Part shown: positions 6,648 through 11,667 of the stretch, one piece after another
Layout: each line of letters begins with the position of its first letter
How positions within the stretch are numbered: position 1 is the first letter of the stretch
Assembly (NCBI GenBank): GCA_011773475.1
Contig: WVXN01000038.1
Location: forward strand, 6,289 to 17,955
Direction: 5' to 3'
Source of the DNA: Candidatus Aenigmatarchaeota archaeon
GTDB taxonomy: Archaea; Aenigmatarchaeota; Aenigmatarchaeia; Aenigmatarchaeales; Aenigmatarchaeaceae
Length of the DNA: 11,667 bases
Notes under the pieces: model-generated
What the model saw: only the letters and a program-made list of their open reading frames with translations
The model's database searches: none
Told to the model about the DNA's origin: nothing
Translations under genes and position numbers: made by a program

Positions 6648-6857
6648 ATGACTAATTTAGAAGAATTACTTTTAGAACGTGATAGATTATTAGCAGATAA
6701 TCCCGACTTACAAATACTACAATCTCAATTAGATTTACTTTTTAAAACTATTGGTGATAAACCCTTAGATAAGTTATTAGCTCTTAAAGATATGATGAGT
6801 CAAAATAATGATGATCTTAAAGAATTAATTAAGGAGTTATTAGATGAATCTAAATAA
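6648..6857 (+). CDS. Small acidic coiled protein of unknown function
   Basis: 69 residues, leucine- and aspartate-rich, helical by eye (LEELLLERDRLLADNPDLQILQ and similar). The frame is open back to an ATG at 6624, but that ATG coincides with the predicted transcription start and would give a leaderless message. ATG 6648 has AAAAGGA at 6634-6640 at good spacing, so I prefer it. It overlaps the tyrosine recombinase gene by 14 bases and contains that gene's AAGGAG. It is first after the promoter and could be a small regulator or a recombinase partner (directionality factor), by position only. Confidence 0.75.
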   Translation: MTNLEELLLERDRLLADNPDLQILQSQLDLLFKTIGDKPLDKLLALKDMMSQNNDDLKELIKELLDESK

Positions 6858-7557
6858 TATAGATGAATATATAAAATCTAAATCTAACTGTTGGGCGGCC
6901 ACAACTATTAAAAATGAAAGGGCTAAATTAAATGCTGTCTGTAAACATATTACAGATAATCCAATAGATTTATATAACTATCTTATTAATAAAAACTATA
7001 AAAAATACTCGATAAAAGTAATATTTCAAAGAGTAGCTGATTTCTATTTATTTACTAATAAAGATATGTTATATAAAGATTGGATAAAATCAAATGCAAA
7101 TCTATTTAAACATGTTTATAATAGAAAAAAACTAAAAATAGACTACAAAGAAGCTATTAAAAGAATTAATACATTACCTCAAAAAGATATTAGAGATAAA
7201 GCACTACAAATAATAAGCTCAGGGATGAGATGGAGTGAGTCATTTACTTTAGATATGGATTGTTTGATTAAGGGGAAGGGAGGTAAATATCGGAAAGTTT
7301 ACTTTCCTTCTTCTTCTCTTAAAAATGTTTCATATAATAAATCATATAGTAGATTCTATAGAGCTTTAAAACAAATAGAATTAACTCCACATATGTTAAG
7401 AAAATTAGCAGCTACGAAATTTGCAGATTTTGGTATGAATGAAGCAGATTTATTAGATGTATTTGGTTGGTCAAATATAGATACTGCAAAATATTACTTG
7501 CAAGGTAAGAGTGATGATGATAAACTAAGTATTATAAGAGAGGCTTTTAATGGTTAA
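6844..7557 (+). CDS. Tyrosine recombinase / integrase
   Basis: 237 residues, somewhat short for a phage integrase but enough for an N-terminal core-binding domain (about 1-95) and a catalytic domain (about 98-237). Catalytic residues seen are Arg I R129 in SSGMRWSESFTL, the hairpin lysine K145 in GKGGKYRKVYFP, H183 and R186 in PHMLRKLAAT, W209 in DVFGWSNIDTA (Trp replaces the second His, as in Cre), and the nucleophile, probably Y218 of the pair YY. The residue after R186 is Lys instead of the usual His. No arm-binding domain is apparent. It could integrate the element, resolve multimers or excise it. No tRNA gene or clear attachment core was found. Ribosome site AAGGAG is at 6831-6836. The next gene overlaps by 8 bases (ATGGTTAA). 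Confidence 0.92.
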   Translation: MNLNNIDEYIKSKSNCWAATTIKNERAKLNAVCKHITDNPIDLYNYLINKNYKKYSIKVIFQRVADFYLFTNKDMLYKDWIKSNANLFKHVYNRKKLKIDYKEAIKRINTLPQKDIRDKALQIISSGMRWSESFTLDMDCLIKGKGGKYRKVYFPSSSLKNVSYNKSYSRFYRALKQIELTPHMLRKLAATKFADFGMNEADLLDVFGWSNIDTAKYYLQGKSDDDKLSIIREAFNG

Positions 7558-7756
7558 TTATGAAGAAATGGTTAAAGATATTATGTTAAGATATTTTTTA
7601 AATGATACGGCTAAATTAAATGCTTGGTATAATAGGCCTCATAAATTATTAGATTATAGAGATGAAACAAAATCACCAAAAGATTTTATAGATGAGGGAA
7701 ATGGTAAAATGGTTTATGAATTTGTACATACATTACTAGAAGGTTATTACGAATAA
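7550..7756 (+). CDS. Putative antitoxin-like domain protein (Xre/MbcA/ParS toxin-binding type)
   Basis: 68 residues. The order of features resembles the toxin-binding C-terminal domain of ParS/MbcA-type antitoxins: a helix with AWYNRPHKLL (compare the usual WL-x-x-P-x-x-x-L), a short segment KSPKDFID (compare TP-x-x-L) and G-x-G-K-M-V-Y-E-F-V-H (compare G-x-x-x-V-x-x-L). This is my recognition from memory, not a search. There is no helix-turn-helix region and no RES-type toxin next to it, so it would be a stand-alone domain that might neutralise a host toxin or serve as a phage regulator. The 8-base overlap ties it to the recombinase. Confidence 0.7.
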   Translation: MVNYEEMVKDIMLRYFLNDTAKLNAWYNRPHKLLDYRDETKSPKDFIDEGNGKMVYEFVHTLLEGYYE

Positions 7757-7777
7757 TTTTAATAAGGAGCAATATAG

Positions 7778-8203
7778 ATGAATTTAAAAGAATCTATGTA
7801 TTTAGAAAAGTTTAAAAAACTACCTGAAAATGGGGAATTATACAATCTCAAAGGTAATTACATACTGGTCGAAAGATTAGATGAAACTGAGGTTAAAACA
7901 TCATCAGGAATTATATTAAAAGCTTCAAATAGGCCCGACGTCATGAGTATGTCTGAAAATAAACCTCATCTGTGTGTAGTTTTAGCTGTGGGTGAAGGTT
8001 ATGAAGAGGATGATTTAGAAGTAGAAGTTGGTAATATTATCATGGTTCCTCAGATAAGTATTAAATATTTTAGTATGTTACCTGCCTTACAAGATTATGT
8101 ATCAGATACTATTGGATTAACTCAAAGTAGCGAAGCTCAATGGATATTTAATGATGTAGAAGCTTTTAATAAAACTTTTGAATTATTAAAAGGAAGTTTA
8201 TGA
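7778..8203 (+). CDS. groES: GroES-like co-chaperonin
   Basis: 141 residues. Residues 22-101 match the Cpn10 fold: NYILVERLDETEVKTSSGII (start strand plus mobile loop, about 36-48), CVVLAVGEGYEE, and VEVGNIIMVP. The mobile loop T-S-S-G-I-I-L is what contacts GroEL in the family. Phages such as T4 (gp31) encode their own GroES replacement to fold large capsid proteins with host GroEL. There is no groEL here, as usual for phages, but also no capsid gene in the window. The approximately 40 extra C-terminal residues beyond normal GroES length are unassigned. Ribosome site AAGGAG lies upstream at 7764-7769. TGA overlaps the next ATG (ATGA). Confidence 0.87.
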   Translation: MNLKESMYLEKFKKLPENGELYNLKGNYILVERLDETEVKTSSGIILKASNRPDVMSMSENKPHLCVVLAVGEGYEEDDLEVEVGNIIMVPQISIKYFSMLPALQDYVSDTIGLTQSSEAQWIFNDVEAFNKTFELLKGSL

Positions 8204-8367
8204 TATTTGATATAAAAGCTAAAAACGATATATTTATCAAACAAACTACTAGAGTAGATGGATTTGTGCGAATGCGTGATATACCAGAAAAAACTATAGC
8301 TTGGCACGCTTTTTATATATGTTCAATAATATTAATAAGTATTAACTATTACGTGAGGTTAGGATAA
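8200..8367 (+). CDS. Small single-pass membrane protein
   Basis: 55 residues, with one hydrophobic segment near the C-terminus (about 34-52, WHAFYICSIILISINYYV) and a charged N-terminal half. The start is coupled to the co-chaperonin stop by ATGA, and its TAA is immediately followed by the metallophosphoesterase ATG with no gap; the GTGAGG before that ATG lies inside this gene. The tight fit on both sides supports a real gene. C-terminal anchoring with the bulk of the protein in the cytoplasm is the likely topology. Function unknown. Confidence 0.7.
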   Translation: MIFDIKAKNDIFIKQTTRVDGFVRMRDIPEKTIAWHAFYICSIILISINYYVRLG

Positions 8368-9087
8368 ATGGCAAGAGTACTAGCAATTCCAGATACACAA
8401 TACCCATTTGCTCATAGAGATCATTTAAATTTCTTAAAGGAAGTAAATAAGTATTATGGTAAATTCGATCATATAGTTCATTTAGGTGATGAAGTAGATT
8501 TTCATGCATTAGGTAATTGGGACCATGATCCTGATGGATATAGCGCCGGAGATGAATTAAAAGCAGCATTAAAAGACATGCATAAATTATATGAAATGTT
8601 TCCAAAAGTAATGGTTTGTACCTCAAATCATACTGCTAGACCTTTTAGAAAAGCTTTTACAAGTGGTATTCCTAAAGCATTTTTAAGGGATTATCATGAA
8701 TTTTTAGAAGCTCCTAAAGGATGGGAATGGCGTGAATATTGGGAAGTAGATGGTGTAAGATACGAACATGGTGAAGGGTTTAGTGGTATGACGGCCGCTA
8801 AGAAGTCGGCCATTGGTAATATGCAATCTACAGTTATTGGACACATTCATAGTCATGCAGGTATATTGTATTGGGCCAATGAAGCTTCTTTATTATATGG
8901 CTTTAATTGTGGATGTCTTATAGATAGGCATAAATATGCATTTGCTTACGGTAAGAAGATGAAAGATAAACCTATTTTAGGATGCGGTGTTATTGAGGAC
9001 GGTATTCCTACATTTATTCCAATGATTTTGAATAAGAGAAATAGATGGATAGGTAAGATTATTATTCCTCATGTAAAGATTAAATAA
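8368..9087 (+). CDS. Calcineurin-like metallophosphoesterase
   Basis: 239 residues of the phage metallophosphoesterase type, a two-metal phosphohydrolase. Motifs in order are PDTQ (D9; Gln11 where the classic motif has His), HLGDEVD (D41), TSNHTAR (N87-H88, the GNH position with Ser for Gly), YEHGEG (H134), and GHIHSH (H159, H161). The Gln in motif I is common in the phage branch, so it need not mean loss of activity. The substrate is unknown; phage members have been suggested to act on nucleic acids or nucleotides. The C-terminal 40 residues are basic (NKRNRWIGKI). Its end is followed by the leader repeated at 9517. Confidence 0.9.
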   Translation: MARVLAIPDTQYPFAHRDHLNFLKEVNKYYGKFDHIVHLGDEVDFHALGNWDHDPDGYSAGDELKAALKDMHKLYEMFPKVMVCTSNHTARPFRKAFTSGIPKAFLRDYHEFLEAPKGWEWREYWEVDGVRYEHGEGFSGMTAAKKSAIGNMQSTVIGHIHSHAGILYWANEASLLYGFNCGCLIDRHKYAFAYGKKMKDKPILGCGVIEDGIPTFIPMILNKRNRWIGKIIIPHVKIK

Positions 9088-9116
9088 TTTTAATAAAGGT
9101 TTATAGAAGATGGATA
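9085..9116 (+). repeat. Repeated leader element, copy 1
   Basis: TAATTTTAA (9085-9093), beginning with the stop codon of the upstream gene, is followed by ttatagaagatggata (9101-9116), which includes the ATG of the small gene at 9110. Both blocks recur at 9517-9525 and 9535-9550 with two extra bases between them. A shorter relative, aataattttaataa, is at 7752-7765 before the GroES-like gene. The cause may be gene insertion by recombination at leaders, or a shared expression signal. Confidence 0.65.
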
Positions 9117-9211
9117 TTTTAGATGTAATTTATATAGCTTTTTTAACTTTAGTAGTTATTTATAATGCTAGAAGAATTGATAGAATAGAGGATAAATTAA
9201 AAAATAAATGA
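9110..9211 (+). CDS. Tiny single-pass membrane protein
   Basis: 33 residues: a hydrophobic N-terminal segment (about 3-18, ILDVIYIAFLTLVVIY) followed by a charged amphipathic helix (RRIDRIEDKLKNK). The shape is like the small membrane proteins common in phage accessory or lysis regions. Its TGA overlaps the next ATG (ATGA), so it is probably made together with the four-helix membrane protein. The ribosome site is weak: AAAGG lies about 12 bases upstream and GAAG directly abuts the ATG. Function unknown. Confidence 0.6.
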   Translation: MDILDVIYIAFLTLVVIYNARRIDRIEDKLKNK

Positions 9212-9519
9212 ATCTTATATTATTTATATCAGTATTCATACTATACTCGATATACTCATACATATCTTGTAATGCTTCAATTACAGCTTATTACTTCATA
9301 AAGGGCCTGATAATAGCATTATTGGGCAATTTATGTTGGCTTATAATAGCTAAATTAAACCCTCAAAATATATTAAGAAATGGAATTATATTTGATACTA
9401 TTGTAACCTGCTGTTTTATATATGTTCCTATGGTTTTAGGGCGTTATGAAGCAAATAAAGGCTTTATTTTTGGCCTAATATTAGTTATAATAGGATTAAT
9501 TACTATGAAAATTTCTTAA
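9208..9519 (+). CDS. Four-helix membrane protein of unknown function
   Basis: 103 residues, nearly all membrane, with hydrophobic segments at about 2-20, 28-49, 58-78 and 84-102 and very short loops. The size and four-helix layout recall small multidrug-resistance-like or EamA-half transporters, and also some holins, but no defining motif is visible. The start overlaps the stop of the 33-residue protein. Coupling of a tiny single-pass protein with a multi-pass one suggests the two may form a complex (inference). Confidence 0.75.
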   Translation: MNLILFISVFILYSIYSYISCNASITAYYFIKGLIIALLGNLCWLIIAKLNPQNILRNGIIFDTIVTCCFIYVPMVLGRYEANKGFIFGLILVIIGLITMKIS

Positions 9520-9550
9520 TTTTAAACAAAAGTATTATAGAAGATGGATA
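9517..9550 (+). repeat. Repeated leader element, copy 2
   Basis: TAATTTTAA (9517-9525) and ttatagaagatggata (9535-9550) repeat the copy at 9085-9116. The second block covers the ATG of the HNH gene at 9544. Both downstream genes therefore share an identical start context, with GAAG abutting the ATG, although the encoded proteins are unrelated after MD. Confidence 0.65.
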
Positions 9551-9936
9551 AAAAATCAAAACAATATATAGTGGCTTATGCGCGCCGAGTATTTGGATGG
9601 TCTCCTCAATATAAACAATGTAAGATTAAATATGAGTTGGGTGATAAAATAATGTTTTGTGCAGGATGTGAGCAAGCATGCTGTAAAAGGCCGGAGGGTT
9701 ACACAGAAGAAGAGTATAAATTAATACCTGATCTAATAAATATGGATTATGAAATAGATCATATAAATCCTGTAATAAAGTTAGAAGGTTGGGATGATGA
9801 TGATTGGAATGGTTTTTATAATAGATTATTTGTAGATATAAATGGATTACAAATATTATGTAAATGTTGTCATTACTTGAAAACTCGAATAGAAAGTGAT
9901 ATTAGAAGAGAATTTAAGAATAAAGGATATAAATGA
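9544..9936 (+). CDS. HNH endonuclease-like zinc-finger protein
   Basis: 130 residues. The HNH core has EIDHINPVI (D72-H73), INGLQILCKCCHYLKT (N100, H110), and two cysteine pairs, C39-x-x-C42 in FCAGCEQACC and C106-x-x-C109, that would bind a structural zinc. This is the usual LQ-x-LC-x-x-CH-x-x-KT ending of phage HNH proteins. Such proteins can be DNA-packaging nucleases next to terminase, homing nucleases, or general nickases; no terminase is adjacent and no intron is visible. The acidic insertion WDDDDWNGFYNRLF between the halves is characteristic of the phage branch by my recollection. Start as discussed for the leader repeat; TGA overlaps the next ATG (ATGA). Confidence 0.87.
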   Translation: MDKKSKQYIVAYARRVFGWSPQYKQCKIKYELGDKIMFCAGCEQACCKRPEGYTEEEYKLIPDLINMDYEIDHINPVIKLEGWDDDDWNGFYNRLFVDINGLQILCKCCHYLKTRIESDIRREFKNKGYK

Positions 9937-10346
9937 AAAAACTAACACAAGAAGAATTAGATAAATTAGTAGAAACACATCAATTATTTAAATCATCTAA
10001 AGGAAAATTAGGTAGACCAGCCTCTTTTATAGATTTAGATTTAAGTGATTTAAGTTTAGAAGAAGGTTTATTAAAATCAACGGCATTTACTAATTGTCTT
10101 TTTAAAAACTTTAATTTTAAAGGAGCTAAATTAAAGCATATAGCATTTAGAGATTGTAAGTTTATAAATACAGACTTTACAAATACATATATAAATAAAT
10201 GTTTAATTGAAGATTGTGATTTAAGCACATCTATTTTAAAGGGATTGCACTTCAAAGAGTCTTTAATAAATAACTCTTTACTTAACGGATCTAATGTAAT
10301 ATACTTAGAATTAACAGAGCAACATATATTAAAAATTGTTAAATAG
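9933..10346 (+). CDS. Pentapeptide-repeat protein
   Basis: 137 residues. After a helical start (TQEELDKLVETHQLF) the rest, about 31-120, follows the five-residue pattern of pentapeptide repeats with a hydrophobic residue, often Phe or Leu, at the centre: AFTNC-LFKNF-NFKGA-KLKHI-AFRDC-KFINT-DFTNT. These fold as a right-handed square beta-helix. Some members mimic DNA (gyrase protection); most phage copies have no known role. The element is too short and too rich in Lys to claim DNA mimicry. It is coupled to the HNH gene (ATGA) and followed ten bases later by the transglycosylase. Confidence 0.85.
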   Translation: MKKLTQEELDKLVETHQLFKSSKGKLGRPASFIDLDLSDLSLEEGLLKSTAFTNCLFKNFNFKGAKLKHIAFRDCKFINTDFTNTYINKCLIEDCDLSTSILKGLHFKESLINNSLLNGSNVIYLELTEQHILKIVK

Positions 10347-10356
10347 GATAATAAGC

Positions 10357-10998
10357 ATGAGTATACCTCAAATAATAGCTATCATAACATTGACTTTAGG
10401 AATACAGCCACCAAATCTTCTTAAATCAATATGTTATACAGAATCACATTTTAGAAATGTTATAAATAAAGATGATGGAGGCAGCCCTTCTTATGGAATA
10501 TGTCAGATTAAGTTAGAGACGGCCCGAATGTATGATAAAAATATTACAGCAAAAGATTTAATGTATCCTAGAATAAATATTTGGTTTGCAGGCTTATATT
10601 TAAGAGATTTACTTAAAAAATATGATAATAATATCAGATTGGGGATTGCTGCTTATAATGCAGGCGGTGCCTATTTTTGTACTAGTAAGGGCGTCACAAG
10701 TAGAACTAAAACACCTTGTGAAGAAGGGAAGCTAATTAACTTGTCTTATGTTAATAAGGTTTTGGAGGCTGCCGAATTGCCTACTCAAATACCTAAATAT
10801 GTGGGGGGAGATTGTTTTTTTGATAGTTTTGACAGCAAAGCTATGATATTAATTGAGAATGTTGTTTGGAATAAGTGGTATAAAGTTGTGTTTTTTCCTC
10901 CTGAAATGTCTCCTGTGATTAGATTAATAGACATACAAATATTAGAAAATACGATAAAAACAAGTAAAGCAATTAAATGTAAGGCTAAACAAATATAG
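10357..10998 (+). CDS. Lytic transglycosylase (SLT/lysozyme-like fold)
   Basis: 213 residues; cleaves the glycan strand of peptidoglycan. The catalytic glutamate is E29 in CYTESHF, followed by SYGICQIK (the G-L-M-Q-I position) and IAAYNAGGAY (98-105), the standard SLT trio. There is no convincing signal peptide, only a short hydrophobic start (IPQIIAIITLTLGI). Residues 150-213 are outside the fold and unassigned. The frame extends up to TTG 10336, but ATG 10357 has AGGA at about 10345-10348 and avoids overlap with the preceding gene. It could be an endolysin, a virion-associated enzyme for DNA entry, or a conjugation-type transglycosylase. Confidence 0.9.
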   Translation: MSIPQIIAIITLTLGIQPPNLLKSICYTESHFRNVINKDDGGSPSYGICQIKLETARMYDKNITAKDLMYPRINIWFAGLYLRDLLKKYDNNIRLGIAAYNAGGAYFCTSKGVTSRTKTPCEEGKLINLSYVNKVLEAAELPTQIPKYVGGDCFFDSFDSKAMILIENVVWNKWYKVVFFPPEMSPVIRLIDIQILENTIKTSKAIKCKAKQI

Positions 10999-11009
10999 GA
11001 GATTTTTAT

Positions 11010-11255
11010 ATGCTAAGACTTATCTATAGATATAGTAGTAATAGGAAATTATACGATACAAAAAACAAAGGTTATGTTAATTTAACAGATATTAAACAAA
11101 TGATTAAGGAAGGATATAATATACAGGTAATTGATAAAAAGACAAATGAAGATATTACTTATATGACTCAATTAAAATTATTGTTTATGTTAGAAAGTAT
11201 TGAATATAAAATAGATTTGGATGAACTAGCAAATAGATTAAATAGATGTTTATAA
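11010..11255 (+). CDS. PhaR-type DNA-binding domain protein
   Basis: 81 residues. Residues 3-52 closely follow the N-terminal DNA-binding domain of PhaR, the regulator of polyhydroxyalkanoate storage: RYSSNRKLYDTKNKGYVNLT, then DIKQMIKEGYNIQVIDKKTNEDIT (compare the family's RY-x-NR-x-LYDT-x-x-x-x-Y-V-T-L-x-DI and V-x-D-x-x-T-x-E-D-I-T). The C-terminal half of PhaR is absent, replaced by about 25 helical residues. It may be a phage transcription regulator that borrows the fold, or may bind host PhaR sites. A strong ribosome site AGGAG lies at 10997-11001, eight bases before ATG, partly inside the previous stop codon. Confidence 0.85.
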   Translation: MLRLIYRYSSNRKLYDTKNKGYVNLTDIKQMIKEGYNIQVIDKKTNEDITYMTQLKLLFMLESIEYKIDLDELANRLNRCL

Positions 11256-11270
11256 TAAAAGGAAGTAAAT

Positions 11271-11477
11271 ATGGAAAATGAAGATTTAGTAAATATTATG
11301 ATTAAATGTAATAAGGAAGATTTAGCAGAATTAACTGATATATTGAATACTTGTGGATTAGTTAAATTTAAAGCTATTGTTTTAAGTACGGATGATGTAC
11401 CTAATTTAGAAGAAAAAATCAAAGAATTGAAATTTTATATGGAAAATGATGAGGATGGTGAAGAAGTATCTAATTAA
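11271..11477 (+). CDS. Small acidic protein of unknown function
   Basis: 68 residues, strongly acidic (ending YMENDEDGEEVSN), with two helical stretches around a short beta-like segment (KFKAIVLST). The order helix, strand, helix resembles small ferredoxin-like or inhibitor folds, but no family is recognised. A good ribosome site AAGGAAG lies at 11259-11265. It sits between the PhaR-like gene and the repeat-protein gene. Confidence 0.75.
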   Translation: MENEDLVNIMIKCNKEDLAELTDILNTCGLVKFKAIVLSTDDVPNLEEKIKELKFYMENDEDGEEVSN

Positions 11478-11494
11478 GAAAAAGGAATTCATAA

Positions 11495-11667
11495 ATGGAA
11501 AAAGAATTTAAAAATGACTATATATTATTTAAATATAAAGATCATGAATATCATATAAGCTATGAAGATGCTTTATTATACGAGTCAGAAGAAAAATTAG
11601 ATAATTTTGTTAAATCCGAGATTGAATTAAAAATTAATAGTGAATTTAATGATAATACAGTAGATTT
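11495..11667 (+). CDS. Helical-repeat phage protein, 5' part (continues at base 1 of the window)
   Basis: The ATG at 11495 has AGGA at 11483-11486. The frame stays open to the window end and enters the terminal repeat at 11642 on a codon boundary; base 1 of the window is also a codon boundary in the frame of the repeat protein. Joined, this part adds 49 residues (11495-11641) before the part at 1-648. These residues (an acidic start with HEYHISYEDALLY) look like a small separate domain that I do not recognise. Confidence 0.8.
   Translation, partial: MEKEFKNDYILFKYKDHEYHISYEDALLYESEEKLDNFVKSEIELKINSEFNDNTVD
11642..11667. repeat. Terminal direct repeat, right copy
   Basis: Identical to bases 1-26. 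It lies inside the coding region of the repeat-protein gene, not in a gap or beside a packaging gene, so it looks like an assembly overlap of a circle and not a functional terminal redundancy. Confidence 0.95.

Noticed and set aside
10163..10170. T4-type late promoter TATAAATA
   Set aside because: It lies inside the pentapeptide gene with no gene start after it; such an octamer is expected by chance at this base composition.
10336..10356. TTG 10336 as start of the transglycosylase
   Set aside because: ATG 10357 has AGGA upstream and lies just after the previous stop; the TTG lies inside the pentapeptide gene.
851..11422. Minus-strand open frames (for example 851-1084, 1132-1344, 4109-4432, 8342-8626, 9980-10255, 11168-11422)
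   Set aside because: All lie antisense to well-supported genes, with low-complexity Leu/Ser/Phe-rich products and no ribosome sites; they are shadows.
1..11667. tRNA genes or tRNA-end attachment sites
   Set aside because: No T-arm consensus (GGTTCGAATCC-like) with matching acceptor stem was found by eye on either strand, and gaps are too short.

Overview
The window is an AT-rich (by eye clearly over 70% A+T), very densely packed, one-directional array of phage-type genes. Every supported gene is on the + strand, gaps are mostly under 40 bases, and many neighbours overlap by ATGA or by an 8-base ATGNNTRA junction. All three stop codons are used, so the standard bacterial code fits. Phage-family proteins (family A DNA polymerase, dNMP kinase, Cas4-like nuclease, tyrosine recombinase, GroES-like co-chaperonin, metallophosphoesterase, HNH protein, pentapeptide protein, transglycosylase) point to a tailed-phage genome or a phage-derived element. 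The AT-rich composition, a Leu-type polymerase and a PhaR-like domain suggest a phage of an AT-rich proteobacterium, perhaps aquatic; the host is inference only.

The first and last 26 bases are identical, and a gene that starts at 11495 reads in frame through this overlap into the ORF that opens the window. The simplest reading is a circular molecule of 11,641 bp cut open inside that gene. If so it is unusual: I see no terminase, portal, capsid, tail, helicase or primase gene. A collapsed repeat in the assembly of a larger phage is the main alternative.

Layout. (1) 11495 through the join to 754: a protein with 26-residue helical repeats, broken near its end by one inserted T. (2) 756-5318: nucleic-acid metabolism block: DNA polymerase, dNMP kinase, Fe-S PD-(D/E)XK nuclease, a small unknown and a ClpP-like serine protease, ending at a weak hairpin. 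(3) 5320-6587: an ORF without a standard start codon, two unknown proteins and a two-helix membrane protein. (4) A good sigma70-type promoter at 6589-6617, then a small coiled protein, a tyrosine recombinase, a putative ParS/Xre-type antitoxin domain, a GroES-like co-chaperonin, a small membrane protein and a metallophosphoesterase. (5) 9085-9936: two more membrane proteins and an HNH protein, with two near-identical leader sequences. (6) 9933-11477: pentapeptide-repeat protein, lytic transglycosylase, PhaR-like DNA-binding protein and an acidic unknown, leading back to the repeat gene.

Together the genes could replicate or recombine DNA, supply nucleotides, act on host protein folding and degradation, cut peptidoglycan and possibly regulate host genes, but they could not build a virion on their own.
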